64,000 nucleotides of DNA from Hygrocybe punicea (Eukaryota > Basidiomycota > Agaricomycetes > Agaricales > Hygrophoraceae): positions 2,480,001 to 2,544,000 of the forward strand of contig OY744466.1 of the NCBI GenBank assembly GCA_963556145.1, written 5' to 3'. The notes under the pieces are model-generated. The model was given only the letters and a program-made list of their open reading frames with translations. It did not search any database and had not been told where the DNA came from. The translations under genes and the position numbers were made by a program. Positions 20,963-35,167 of this stretch are shown in pieces; positions within the stretch are counted from its first letter, which is position 1, and the number at the start of each line of letters is the position of its first letter.

Positions 20963-22331
20963 TGTCATGACCCCAAGTGTTTTTGGGTGTAATGTCATGG
21001 GTTTACCATCGGACCATGGACTTAGATATTTAAGTGCAACACTATGGATGCACACCTACATTCATTAGTACCCATTCTATGCCTTTCCACATTACGCATG
21101 CTAGTGAACAGACACAAATAGCATATATGCTTACCTTTATATCATTTATTATGGCTTCACTAGCAATGCCCAGACTTAGCCGTTTATGTATAGTGCACAG
21201 AGGCACATCCCCCACTCATTAGTATTTATTATATATTTCTCTGTATTGTGCATGCAAGGAGACAAGCCCAACTAGCATTCTTACCTATATTAGCAGTAAT
21301 GGATTGATTACAAATCTTGTTTACTTGTATTGATCAAAAGCGGCTCAGCTAGATAATGGGAAATGATTAGATAAGATGTGAACAAGAGGATGGTGAGATA
21401 ATGATAAGATAGGATGCATCAGAGAGTGATTGTGATAGTCTGCTTACATAAAGACAATGGTCTATTGTTCTGAGCAGTCCTTTGTTCTAAACAGTCCAAA
21501 TGGAGATAGAGCCCATTGCTCACAGCCTCTTTGATGCCATCCATTGTTCTCATGACTCAGTCCTATTATTCTCACTTTCCCATTGTTCTCAGTCACCCAT
21601 TGTTCTCCAACAGTATAAATAGGGCCCCCAAATTCCAGTAGTCAGTAGGATTTCCCCCCTCACCACTCAGTAGTCACTCTTAGTTGGGTTCACACAGTGT
21701 GATCCCTCATTCTCTTAGTACTAGTAGTTACTCATTGTAGTAGCTAGTGCTTGCAATCCAGTCTAGTTCACTCTTTTTCTATCATTCTCTGAGTTCCCCT
21801 TGTCATCAAGGAGAATTCACCCAGTTCACTCAGTCCAATCAATTCATTAGTCAGCATTAGTCAGCTAGATACACTTCTAAGGTTAAGGTTTCATCCTAAA
21901 CAAAACAGAGTATTCAAAAGGTATTAAAGATATCCCTGAACTAGTAGCCAATGTGCGTTTGAAGCTTCGGATTTAAGTCAGATATTATAATACCCAGAGA
22001 TACTCTTGATTGAATAGGCCCTGTAGCCAAAACCATCCATATTCAACTGGTGAATATTGTTATCAGTATTCATTAGTTCATATTTTCTATATTCCAGTAG
22101 TGAATATTAGTATTTTCAGTACATCACACACCCAATTGCTATTCATACCCACTCAAAGTCTCAATTCTCAATTGAAGAGACCTCACTATTACATTCTATT
22201 GATTCATATACATATACCCACAAACCCCTTCCTGATATGTTATTTAGATGTTAGAAACCCACGAACAACAAGAAGGTACCTAAACAAAGTCAACTCCAGT
22301 AATTCTTGGTGAAACAAACATTCACATAACA
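20963..22331 (+). repeat. solo LTR 3 (1369 bp)
   Basis: Begins TGTCATGACCCC, ends CACATAACA, and is flanked by a perfect 5-bp duplication GCGGA (20958-20962 and 22332-22336). TATAAAT at 21614-21620 fits an LTR promoter. No coding sequence inside and no internal retroelement next to it. It is unrelated to the TGTAGAGG LTR family. Confidence 0.88.
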
Positions 22332-22336
22332 GCGGA

Positions 22337-22731
22337 TGCTGACATAAATAACCCTGTATACCTAATTGGCCATTTTTAGCTGGGTGGCATATTCTGATCA
22401 GAAAGTCAGATCTAGGAACATTGGCAGCAATCCCAAAAAGCCCAATCTGGAAAGCCTAGAGCACTGTAAAGGCTGTTGTTTACCAGATCAGTCCTTTTAG
22501 GCATAGATGGCTCTCACATCAAGGTTAAAAAACACCACATCAGCTAATAACCTGTTGAAAACTTGATGCCGGAAGGCCAATCAACAAATGTTTTCAAATT
22601 GGCCTTGTTGGGTATAGCTCAAATCACCAGTTGGTTCACCATGAAACAACCTGCGCTGGGAAGCAATTGTCAAATGTTTCTAGATGGGTCTTTTGGGGCA
22701 TAGCTCAAACTGCCCAGCACCGGAATTCCGG
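22337..22731. repeat. degenerate short repeats around solo LTR 2
   Basis: Imperfect units of the form CAAATGTTTT-CAAATTGG-CCTTTTGGGCATAGCTCAAA-TGCC recur near 22480, 22585, 22670 and again past the LTR near 23550-23610. The unit spacing is roughly 80-100 bp and the units are strongly diverged. No gene is seen. Confidence 0.45.
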
Positions 22732-23507
22732 TGTAGAGGGTCCTTGACCCTCTGAGGCCATAAACTTGATATCTCACAAATCCACTCGAACCTGATGTCT
22801 CTAGCGATCCACGCTCGAACCTGACGACCCGATGCATACCGACTAGCACGGCTGCTCACGTACCTGGTCGGTCCACCTCCTAAACTCATGGAATCCCAAT
22901 TATCGCAGATGGATCTCATCGGACTTGATTCCCGACTTTGGACTTGCCTTATATACGCATCCCTTCATCCTGTCGGAGATAGGTATGAATCTTTAGATTG
23001 TTTTCGTGGATATTTACTTTCCCCTCCATTTTCCTGTCACCGTCACGTTGCAACCCTCTTCTCATTTTCCTATTTCTATTTCTCTTTGTTCTCTCTCATC
23101 GGCCGAGGACTCTCGTCCGAATCTAGATAGAGAATTTTGTAGTATAAAAACGGTGCCCAAGCGCTGTCTCAAAATAAGAAATCAGTTCCCCCATTTCCTC
23201 TCTCTGAGAATCAGTCTCTCAGCAAAATCCATCGCACACATTACTCATCGGTTTCCTCAATGCTCTCCCCATCGTTCTACCGTCTTTATTTCTACATCGC
23301 TCGTCACCTGACACCCGACCTGCCATACCCAACATTGTTGGCTTCGTCGGCTTAGACCGGCTTCGATAGTTATTAGTAGTATTACTCGGCGGCTTTTTAC
23401 TATTAGTTTCCCATCTTTTCTTTGAAGCTTGCTAAACTATTCCCTGTCACTTTTACGCTGACACCACAGGTTAGGATTTCCACAGCCACCCCAACCTCGC
23501 CACTACA
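22732..23507 (+). repeat. solo LTR 2, TGTAGAGG family (776 bp)
   Basis: Homologous end to end with 12282-13075. The flanks are CCGG (22728-22731) and CTGG (23508-23511), a 4-bp duplication with one CpG transition. Relative to LTR 1 it has lost many CpGs as TpG or CpA (for example GTCCTCGACC to GTCCTTGACC). Confidence 0.88.
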
Positions 23508-24075
23508 CTGGCTCCGAACAAAAGTTGAAACAGCACACTTGCCAGCCCGGTCAGTAATGTTTTTAAATCAGTCTTTTTGGGCATTGCCCAAGTTGCCTAT
23601 CAACTAAATTTGTCTTGGCCCTGATAGCCCTTCAAAAATAGTACAACTTTCCCTCTCACCATGTCAATCCGTGCAATATTTCATGAGATACAAGACAGAG
23701 CACAGAAATTTTGTCCAAGTCCATCCTTCCTTATTGAATAAAATTCTGTGTCTAACTGCCATAAACAATGCAAACGGCTGTAAACTATCCACAATGCTTT
23801 TGAGAATTTCACCATGAATCATGACCTTGCAACTCCAAAACAGACTTGTAATAGACATTATGTACATTGATAAAGAAAAACACATGGTCCATACACTATT
23901 GCATTCGGCTATCACACATTGTGTCACGATTTTTGAGCAAGGTCAGTTTCCGTAGACAAACACCGCGTCGCAGCGGAGTTGCGCCACATTGTTCTCTCAC
24001 TTTGCAGGAAAGTCACCCATAATCATGTAATCTTTTTTTGCATGCCAATATCATAAGTATACTGCGTCCACTGAC

Positions 24076-26641
<2,566 letters not shown>

Positions 26642-26699
26642 GGTAGTAAATTTTGCAGAACGTCGTCGTAGAAACCAAAATTTTATTGCCCAGAAAAGT

Positions 26700-26720
26700 T
26701 GACGTGTCAAGCAGACGTGG
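26700..26720 (+). promoter_or_regulatory. candidate unfolded-protein-response elements upstream of BiP
   Basis: TGACGTG (26700-26706) and GACGTGG (26714-26720) lie 59-79 nt upstream of the BiP start codon. They resemble the bZIP (Hac1/XBP1-type) ACGTG-core sites that drive BiP in other eukaryotes. This rests on motif and position only. Confidence 0.45.
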
Positions 26721-27639
26721 CGAATCTTACATAATTCCCTTTCTCACGCTTTTTCATATTCGGAAATTTTGTTTTCTAAAAAACATGAGGCACGAGTGCA
26801 AATTAGAATTAGGTCTATGTATGGATTAGGCAAGTTAAGGTTCTGAGCTTCTTGACCTCGCACCTTCACTCATCATCTTTTCTCTAAGACAATCCCTAGC
26901 TCATCTCTGAGCTGATATATTTTCTGTCTTCTCACTCTCTCCACTATCATGGTTCATATCCAAATCGATCCAGCACTCCTCCAATGTCCCAACTACGCGT
27001 CCAACGCATACGTGCCAGTCTGGGTCCCCCTCATCAACTCCCACACTACTGATGAGCAAGTTGTCCAAATCCTAACAAAGACTTGACAATAGCCAACAAC
27101 CTCGAAAGACAACAATGGCAAGAGCAGCATGAAAATGACTTAGCAGCAGAAGCCGACGACATCCTCCACGAACAGGAAGCTGCCGAACAACGAGACATAC
27201 TCCTAGCTGAAGAGCAAGAGACACTGCAAAAGGACAAAATGAAGAAGAACAAGCTCAAATACATTCCCATACCCAACCAACTGATGCCAACCATCACCCC
27301 GGTCTTCGCTTCCAACTACGCCAACAAGAAAATGGAGAAAGGTCAATACATAGAGCTATGGTACTACACCAATGACAGCTTCGATGAAGCCATGAAAACC
27401 AACACCACCCTAGACAACGACACCATGATTATCTCCAAAGGACCCGACGGCTCCACATCCTGGGTTCCCGCAGCAACCGCCTGAGATTCCAAACACATAG
27501 TCGATGACAAAGACATACCCTGGGAAGACTTCTGCCAAGCCGTACCCTGAATAATAATTGCCATGGAAGAAACCGACTGGCCCCCGGAGCGAGTCCACAT
27601 GCTCGCCTCTTTCTGGGGCAATCTCCAAGTCCATGAGCT

Positions 27640-28304
27640 TAGTGTTGCCACGACTAAGACTACTAGTCAACTGGCAGTCATAGTCATAGTTGATTTTAGC
27701 TGCAACTCAGCTAGTTGCAACTATGACTACAGTATTCAATGGCTTCTTTGAACACAAAAATTACCCTCAAATGCCACAGGTAGCCAAATTATCTTGAACA
27801 AAATCTGAATTGACAGAAGGTTGCTCATATATCTCAAGACCTCTCATACCAATTTTTAAAGAAATCTGTTCATACTGGAATGTTTTATGGTCAAAACATT
27901 AGTGTTCAAAGGAGTGATCAGATTTCTCGCTACTTTGTGAATATTCAGTTTCTAATTTTATTGGTGGTTCTGAATAAAAAACAATATCTAGATAGGTTCA
28001 GATAATACACTGAAGGGATTAGAACATTTTTTAGCAGTAGAAATCAGTACAGAATCAATTATATCAGGGTGTTCAAAGGACTGGTAGTGTTCAAAGGAGC
28101 CATTGAACACTGTATCTAGTGGACTAAAATTATATCATGTCTGTTCTGGTATTTATAAGTGATTTAACATACATTTGTTTAATTATAGTTGACTATTCTC
28201 AAGTTTAGTTGACTACAATGACCAGCTAAGCTTCAACTTTAGCTGCAACTATCAACTATGACTACTAAAATTTTGGTGTAAATAGTCTAGTTGTGGCAAC
28301 ACTA
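27640..28304. mobile_element. non-autonomous hAT MITE, copy 3 (665 bp)
   Basis: Ends TAGTGTTGCCACGACTA and TAGTTGTGGCAACACTA. The flanks are CATGAGCT (27632-27639) and CACGAGCT (28305-28312), an 8-bp duplication with one CpG transition. The terminal ten bases are those of copies 1 and 2, but the inside is different (ACTATGACTAC-type subterminal repeats) and is itself hit by a Tc1/mariner-type MITE. It interrupts DIRS ORF1 in the motif QVHEL. Confidence 0.9.
27730..28112. mobile_element. Tc1/mariner-type MITE, copy 1 (383 bp)
   Basis: Terminal inverted repeats CAGTATTCAATGGCTTCTTT and, reverse complemented, CAGTGTTCAATGGCTCCTTT, flanked by TA dinucleotides (27728-27729, 28113-28114). It is identical in length and apparently in sequence to 44158-44540. 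It is nested inside hAT MITE 3. No coding sequence. Confidence 0.88.
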
Positions 28305-28809
28305 CACGAGCTCAGGTCTTCTCGCAACCCCCTCGACCAGAAGACCCTCCTTCTTTACCACGCCAGACAGCGCCGGCTCTGGCATCTCGCTATCCCCACT
28401 CCAAAAGGAGCATACAACATCGCCACCATTGACGAAACCATCATGCGCAAAACCAAAGAAGAAGTATACTGGGAGGACCGTGCCACCAGGGACAACGAGA
28501 GACTTTTGTGTTCATACTCAATCTCATCCAAAACCCCTTCTTCTGCTAACACTTACTCCCTGTTTCCCCCTACACACACTACCTCTCCCATAACCCTGCT
28601 CCACTTTCTCCCCACATGCACCGCGCATGCCCCATCACTCTTAATCACACATGTGCTCTCTCTCACAACGTGCCCGCTCTACCATTGCATCATGCATCAT
28701 GCACGTCCCCTCATGCACCACACATGCACCATTATGCACCATGCATACTCCCAATGCATCATGCATCCTATTACATAGGCTGATCAGAGACTTAATGTAT
28801 CACACATAA

Positions 28810-30518
28810 GTGGACCAAAACTCCCCTCCCCTTGTCGCAACCGTGACAATAAGTACCCAGATGACTCCCGGCGCCAATCTGCCTCCCCAATCCACCACCG
28901 CCAAACTGACCGAGGTTACACTGAAAGGAGACCGGTTTTTCGAGCAGGCACAGGCAATGATGGTTATGCTGCCTGTGCCATATGCCTTGGCTGTCATCCC
29001 CACAAAGTCACCGAGTGCAATGCCCTTCAGACATGAGACAGCCTCCACGCCACACACGCTCAACATGTCCACAAGTCCCTGGTTCTCCGCAATGGACAAC
29101 CCATTTGCAGTGAATTCCAATGATCTACTGGCTGCACCAATACACACCACGACCTGCACCGCAACCATCTCCACATCTGCTCTGGATGCCTCCTCACAAC
29201 TCATGGCACACAAACGTGCCCTTGCACTCAGAAGTCAGTGGGCCATCACTCCCTATAAGCCAGATGTCTGGGTCTCTTCACTCCAGTCAACAGGACTGTG
29301 GCATAAGTATTCACAACTTCCTGAAAGCATGCGCTTCGGTTTCAATCATATTCCAACAATCTCCATCACGCAAACCCCCCTGAACAAGGACTCGATTACA
29401 GAATTTGCCGAAGAGTTTCAAAAAATCGTGCTCAAAGAAACCTCAAAGGGCCGCTACCTTGGCCCTTACTCTCACGACACCCTCGAAGCTCTCATTGGCC
29501 CTTTTCAATCATCTCCCTTTGGCATCATCCCGAAACCTGGCAGAGTGGGTCACTTTCGCAATGTTCAAAACTACTCCTTTCCCCATGCCACGTCATCACA
29601 TTTCCCCAACCCCTCCATCAACTCGCAGATCAACTCCGACCTCTTCCCCAGTACATGGGGCACCTTCCCCACCATTTGTCTCCTTATCTCTCGCCTTCCC
29701 CCTGGCTCACAAGTTGCTACAAGAGATGTTGCCGAAGCTTACCGCACCATTCCCCTCCACCCATCCCAATGGCCTGGGGCCATGGTCAGGCTTGCCCAAG
29801 ATAAATTCTCCATCAACACAGCAACATGCTTTGGGGTATCCCCATCTGCTGGTGGATATGGCTGTGTTGGCGATGCCGGTGCAGATCTATTCCAACACAA
29901 TGGCATCAGACCTCTATCGAAGTGGGTTGATGACCACATCTTTTTCTGCATTCTACACAAGTACCTGGCTAGATACAACCAGCTACGCCAATCATGGCAT
30001 GCAGACATCATGCTCCAACCCCAATGCCATGACAATGGGCATCTATGGTTTGGCGGACAGATGCTCGATGACCAAACCCCTAGCCAGTTCGATGAAGACT
30101 GCTCAGCCCCTTGCGCTGACCTCTCTGCCCAGTCACCCCGCTCAGAGGAAGACCAGCTCTTCACCTACAACTTCGATGACATTGACCACCTCTCTGACCA
30201 CTTGGGCATCCCATGAGAGAAGTCCAAGGACTTACCATTTGCCTCGTCAACAGTATTCATTGGCCTTGAATAGAACCTCACCACCCTCACCGTCTCCCTC
30301 CCCACCAAAAAGAAAGCAAAATACCTTGCTGCCATATAGGATTGGAATCACTCCCCAACCCACACACTCAATGATGTCCAAAAGATCTACAGAAAACTCC
30401 TCCATCCCTCCTTGGTCCTCCCATCAGGATGCGCTTACCTCACTGGCCTGGAGGCCATGCTCAGAATTTACGGTAACAATCCTTTCATGCTGCAGCACCC
30501 CCCAAAATCCATTCGCGA
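28810..30518 (+). pseudogene. DIRS-like reverse transcriptase, 5' part
   Basis: A cysteine/histidine lead-in (HICSGCLLTTHGTQTC, near 29180) is in another frame. Then, in the frame of 28810-30216: YKPDVWVSSLQSTGLWHKY, RFGFNHIPTISITQTP, KGRYLGPYSHDTLEALIGPF, PFGIIPKPGRVGHFRNVQNY, VATRDVAEAYRTIPLHPSQW, and the catalytic WVDDHIFF near 29925. The frame breaks after 30216, and the remaining piece reads FIGLE..., YLAAI, LHPSLVLPSGCAYLTGLEAM up to PKSIR at the gypsy-2 junction. This layout is typical for DIRS-order RT of Agaricomycetes. It is inactive because of stops and the 7.95-kb insertion. Confidence 0.85.
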
Positions 30519-31109
30519 TGTAGAGGCTCCGGGCCGTCTGGACCCGAATCCTCTTCATATCCCACTTCGTCCCCATCCATTCCCATTCAGGTATCATCGA
30601 TTCCGCCCGATTCCGGTCCTTTCCGTCGATTCCGCTCCGGATTCCGCCTCCGGAATCGTTCATACTCAAGATGCAATGTCTCTAACGACCTGGAATCAGT
30701 ACGTATATAGTTACATATGATATATCTTCGCTTCCCATTACTTAGTACATAGCACCATTCCTCCTATACTCCGCTCCACTCCTCTACCATCAGTTACAGC
30801 CTTCGCTTGTAGTACATAGTTACTACAGCACAGGATCACTCCCAGTAGTATAAAAGATGTACCCTTATACTACAACCATAAGAAAATACAGGTTATCACT
30901 CCCCTTCAGTTCTACACTTTTAGTCCTCGCTTCGTATCGTCTCATCAGTCTTCGTACTCCACTCCCTTCACTTCCCCTCTGATCCAGAACCCTGGATTCG
31001 GGTTGGATTGACTAGACTACATAGACACTAAACTCCTCTGATCACTTCTTAGCTGATCACCCTTTTCGTAGATTCCCATTTCGGGTCTACAACAGAACTC
31101 GCCGTCACA
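30519..31109 (+). repeat. gypsy-2 5' LTR (591 bp)
   Basis: TGTAGAGGCTCC...GCCGTCACA, with TATAAAA at 30849-30855. It is followed by ACTGGAGCCCACCGCGAG, where TGGAGCCCACC two bases after the LTR may be a tRNA primer-binding site. This differs from gypsy-1, which is self-priming. Confidence 0.92.
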
Positions 31110-31303
31110 ACTGGAGCCCACCGCGAGGAGTTTATTTCTTTTGTCTTTTCATACCCTCCCCATGGTCAGCTTTGACTTTCATGACGTTTCCCTCTTCTAC
31201 CCGACTCTAGTTATTTAGTTCCGCTTACGACTTCGACCTTGACCTCGAACCTCCTCGACCTGACCCGCTTTCCAACCTGCATCCCGATTTAGACATTCCC
31301 GAT

Positions 31304-33091
31304 ATGACGTACGGATTCATGCCTCTCCGAAGTGATCCCTCAGCCCCGACATTCGATGGAAACGAACTCGACCTTCCCCGCTTCTTCGACGAAATCGACA
31401 TACTCGGTTCCGATTGTGGACTCACAGACGCTTTGAAGATTCGCTACACGCTACAGTACCTCAACAACGACGATTACAAACTCTGGTCGACACTTCCCGC
31501 CGCTTCCGCTAAAGACTTCATCGCTTTCCGATGTGCCGTCTTCGACTTTTATCCCGGTGCTACGGATTCCATCTGGTATATGATCCCGGATCTCGATCAA
31601 TTTACGCGACGACAATCGGCTTACGGTATAGAGAAGATAGTGGACTTAGGACAATATTTCCGGGATTTCATACGCATTTCCGGTGTCTTGTTTGACAACG
31701 GCCGTCTATCGGATAAGCAACGGAACACATACTTCGCCAACGGATTCGACTCAGACCTTCGTCTACGTATTGAAGAACGCCTCCATTACCTTCTTCCCGA
31801 CCATTACCACGACGATCCATACCCGCTCGACGTTTTCCACGATGCTGCCTTATTCCTACTTTCCGGTTATCGCTCCATTCCGAAATCCCCTTCCCTTGCC
31901 GTTACTATCTCTAGTCCCGATTCCGGTCCCAGTCCCCCACCCGTCATAGCTTTGTCATCTCCGGTCCCGATTCCGACCTCAATCCTGCCCACCATCGTTC
32001 GTTCTGTCGCCCACGTTCATTCCAGTCCTACGTATACTCCGTCCCCTTTATCGCATATTCCGCCCCTGTCCATTCCAGTGCCTGTTGAGACTGTCATTTG
32101 TTTACAGGTATTGTCATCCAGTCCCGTGTCGTCCCCGTCCGATCCCACTCCCGATTTATCGATGCCGGTCACCGATTTATCCATTTCATTTCCTATTTCG
32201 TCCACGTCGTCTCCAGATTCGACGCCTCCGCTTTCCGTCCACGAACTCGTACTGGACCCGCTCCCATTGTCCTCGGATTCTCCAGAAATAGACATTCCAT
32301 CCCCGATATTGCCGCCATATTGTCCTCCGTCACCGTCTATCGAGATTCCGTCGACTTTGGTTGAGTATTCCGTACCCGTTCCCATTCCAGACCCCATTCC
32401 ACCCCTCTTATTTGATTTTGATTCTGGTTCCGATTCCGTTATGTCAACCCCTTCGTTCCCGGTTCCCCTCGTCGTTTCTGCTCCCGTATCGTTGTTGGTT
32501 CGGTCTTCACCCGCTTGGGGCACCCCGTCGTTTTTAGACCTGTCACGCGGCGCACCCGTTATATGGGATCGTGTTGGTGTTGGCACTCCAGTTCTCAATT
32601 TTATTTTATTCCTTGTTTCCGTTTTCATTCTACTTTGTCATCGCATTTTGGACTTCCACCCCCTCGACACCTCGCTCGAATATTTGCAAGAAGTTCTCCG
32701 CCTCCTCTCGTCGTTCCGCCTCCGACCTTCTTTCAAAAACTCTTGTGGGGATATAGACCCATTTCCATCTCCTATTTTTGCGTTTTCGTCTTCCGTTCCG
32801 CTTTCCGTTCCTGTTCCCGTTTCTCGTTTATATATATTTTCATTTCCGTTCCTAGTTTTCTTTGTTTCCCATCCTTTCTGGACCCGTTTCATTTCCGTTG
32901 TATTCCGGTCCCGTCCTCCTCCTCGACCCCCAGATTCCGGTTATCTTATCTCGTCGTTCCGTTTCCCTCTTTTCCGTTTATTATGTACTCTATTTTTCTT
33001 TATATACATTGTCCCGCATTCCGTTTTCCCTTTCCATCCGTTCCCTTTTATTCCCTTCTCCCTTTGTCAAGTTTGGTGTCGATTAGGTTGA
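31304..33091 (+). CDS. gypsy-2 gag-like protein with Ser/Pro-rich spacer and membrane segments
   Basis: ATG at 31304, 595 residues. Residues 10-190 are the DUF4100-clade gag N-terminus (SAPTFDGNELDLPRFFDEID, YLNNDDYKLWSTLP, QYFRDFIRISGVLFDNGRLS), homologous to 3113-2736 minus. Residues about 195-420 are Ser/Pro/Thr-rich low complexity. The C-terminus has hydrophobic stretches at about 430-448 (VLNFILFLVSVFILLCHRIL), 505-525 and 553-578 that look like membrane segments. No zinc knuckle, DUF4100 or protease follows, in contrast to the relic at 172-3113. The end overlaps the antisense gene by 44 bp. Whether the hydrophobic tail is translated and selected is unknown; low-complexity drift is the alternative. 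Confidence 0.6.
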   Translation: MTYGFMPLRSDPSAPTFDGNELDLPRFFDEIDILGSDCGLTDALKIRYTLQYLNNDDYKLWSTLPAASAKDFIAFRCAVFDFYPGATDSIWYMIPDLDQFTRRQSAYGIEKIVDLGQYFRDFIRISGVLFDNGRLSDKQRNTYFANGFDSDLRLRIEERLHYLLPDHYHDDPYPLDVFHDAALFLLSGYRSIPKSPSLAVTISSPDSGPSPPPVIALSSPVPIPTSILPTIVRSVAHVHSSPTYTPSPLSHIPPLSIPVPVETVICLQVLSSSPVSSPSDPTPDLSMPVTDLSISFPISSTSSPDSTPPLSVHELVLDPLPLSSDSPEIDIPSPILPPYCPPSPSIEIPSTLVEYSVPVPIPDPIPPLLFDFDSGSDSVMSTPSFPVPLVVSAPVSLLVRSSPAWGTPSFLDLSRGAPVIWDRVGVGTPVLNFILFLVSVFILLCHRILDFHPLDTSLEYLQEVLRLLSSFRLRPSFKNSCGDIDPFPSPIFAFSSSVPLSVPVPVSRLYIFSFPFLVFFVSHPFWTRFISVVFRSRPPPRPPDSGYLISSFRFPLFRLLCTLFFFIYIVPHSVFPFHPFPFIPFSLCQVWCRLG

Positions 33092-33575
33092 GTTGACCCA
33101 GGATATGGGCCTGGTTCGCGCGTAGTCGATTTAGCTCCTTCGTCCAACGGGTTAGCTTGGTGTGGACCTCCGCGACGTATTCAGAAAGGCCGTCTGCGAT
33201 CGTCGATATCTCCCTCTGCATTTCCGTCGCCATCTTGCGCACTGCCCGGACGTGGTCGTTGATTCCGGCTCCGATCCGCGGGTGCTTGAACGGATTCCCT
33301 CGTCTCCCTTCGTCCCGCTCCGATTCCGTATCTGGTTCGACGTCGGTCAATGTCCGCTTACTTGTCGACGCCTCTCCGGTCCGCAACCTAGGCTTCTTCA
33401 CTGGCTTTGGTGTTTTCTTCGCGACGATTTTCCTCTTCGGACTACCCGCCTTCGCCTTCCCTTTCCTTTCCGCTTTTCTGGATCCGGTGGCCGGTCCCTT
33501 CGTCAATAACCCACAGCGTCGTTTAGGGCCTGTTCAGTAACTCGGTAACCAAACACTCCTCATTGTTTCCGAGAC

Positions 33576-34935
33576 ATGCCGGACATGCCGGACATTGCTG
33601 ACAAACTCCGTTTCCTTCCTGAGCTGCGTGCATACTATCCGTTATCATTTCATCGTTGCCTCAGCGCAATGGCTGACTCTGATTCCGATTCTGATTCTGA
33701 CGTCTTTGGCATTGGTATTGACGATCTGGCCATTGTTGGTCTTTTTGGCTTTCTTTGTCGTACTGCTGTGGCCTGGGCTGAGACTTACTACGACAAAATT
33801 CCTCATCACAATTCTGCATTCTCTGGAGTTGCGTGGGTCAATGAACTCATGATGGGGCACCCTGATCGCATCAAAATCGCTCTTGGAGTACATCTCCGGG
33901 TGTTCCAAGCCCTTCTTAAAACACTACGCAAGATGGGCTATAAGGATATGAAACACGTCACCCTACCCGAGCAGCTTGCGATCTTCCTTCATGCATGCGT
34001 CACCGGTAACACAATTCGACAACTTAGTGAGCGGTTCCAACATGCCAATGGTACCATATCCAAGTCAGTTCCCCCATCCCCATTAATTTCAAGTTTAATG
34101 ACCACCTTACCACAGCTGCTTCCGCAGGATGCTTCTCGCCTTTTCATCCTCACCGTTCTATACGAAATATGTCACTCTTCCAAAGCGCGGTGATCCCACT
34201 GCCCCTGAAATATCCAGCAATCCAAAATTTTTCCCGTACTTCACTGACGTGTTGGGTGCCGTCGATGGCACTCACATCAATTGCGTCCCACCCAAAGCTG
34301 ATCGAGCTGCATCCCGTAATCGCAAAGGGTTCTTGTCCCAGAACTGCCTGATGGCATGTTCGTTCGACATGCGATTTGTTTATGTTCTCAGTGGATGGGA
34401 TGGGTCAGTAGCTGATGCCGCAATCTACAATGACGCTCGCCGCCACGACTTCCGAATCCCCCCCGGCAAGTACTACCTCGCTGATGCGGGTTTCGCACTT
34501 ACACAACAACTCTTGATTCCCTATCGCGGCCAACGTTATCATCTTGACGAATGGCGACGCGGAGATCGAGCACCGATGAATAAAGAAGAATTATTTAATC
34601 TTCGTCATTCGTCTGCTCGAAATGTGGTGGAACGAATATTCGGTGTCCTAAAACGTCGTTTCCGGCTCCTCCTCCTACCCCCTGAATATAGCCTGAAGGT
34701 GCAAGCTCGCATTCCACCAGCCCTCTGCGCCCTCCATAATTTCATCCGCCGATACGACCCCACTGATGCAGAGGACTATAATGATGACCAGGACATACTC
34801 CCTCCCCACGTCGATCCAGATGTCTTTGGAATGCTTTCGGATGGATTGCCGAGCCGTGCATCTCGCGAAGCGGCATCTGACATGCGAGATGTTATGGCAG
34901 AAAAGATGTGGTTGGATTACAACCAATTCCTTTAA
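33576..34935 (+). CDS. Harbinger DDE transposase
   Basis: Two exons, 33576-34063 and 34128-34935, with a 64-nt intron (GTCAGT donor, CCGCAG acceptor) that joins ...NGTIS-K-MLLAFSSSPFYTKYV in frame; 431 residues. The ATG at 33576 lies inside the terminal repeat. A second possible start is the MADSDSDSD methionine at 33669. The N-terminal half has a helix-turn-helix-like region (TLPEQLAIFLHACVTGNTIRQLSERF). The catalytic domain (DDE_Tnp_4/HARBI1 type) shows AVDGTHI, LADAGF and VVERIFGVLKRRF for the D, D and E. It cuts and rejoins element ends, and known family members need the Myb-like partner. Confidence 0.95.
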
Positions 34936-35167
34936 GAAAGGGAGGCCCGTGAGCAGGAGGCGAGGGAAGCCCGGGAAAGGCTGATGACGGTGTCTCTGTA
35001 ATTTTTTTTTGCCATGTACTCCAAATCTTTTTTGCCATGTATTTTGCTCAGAACAATACTATGAGACCGCTCTTTCTTTTGGACCGTCGATATCATTTGT
35101 GAGGTATAGAAAAATACAAAGGTACAGAAAAATACTGAGGCTGGCAAGTAAAAAAGTAAAACAAGAA

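Larger units (their letters stand above)
26949..28522 (+). pseudogene. DIRS-like ORF1 (gag-like), split by hAT MITE
   Basis: ATG at 26949 opens MVHIQIDPALLQCPNYASN. After a frameshift near 27075 it continues TIANNLERQQWQEQHEND, YIPIPNQLMP, KKMEKGQYIELWYYTNDSFDEA and TDWPPERVHMLASFWGNLQVHEL, is cut by the MITE, and resumes RSSRNPLDQKTLLLYHARQRRLWHLAIPTPKGAYN and ETKEEVYWEDR-type sequence. The order matches the first ORF of basidiomycete RT/tyrosine-recombinase elements as I know them. At least two TGA stops lie where CGA is plausible, in line with CpG decay. The function is presumed structural. Confidence 0.7.
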
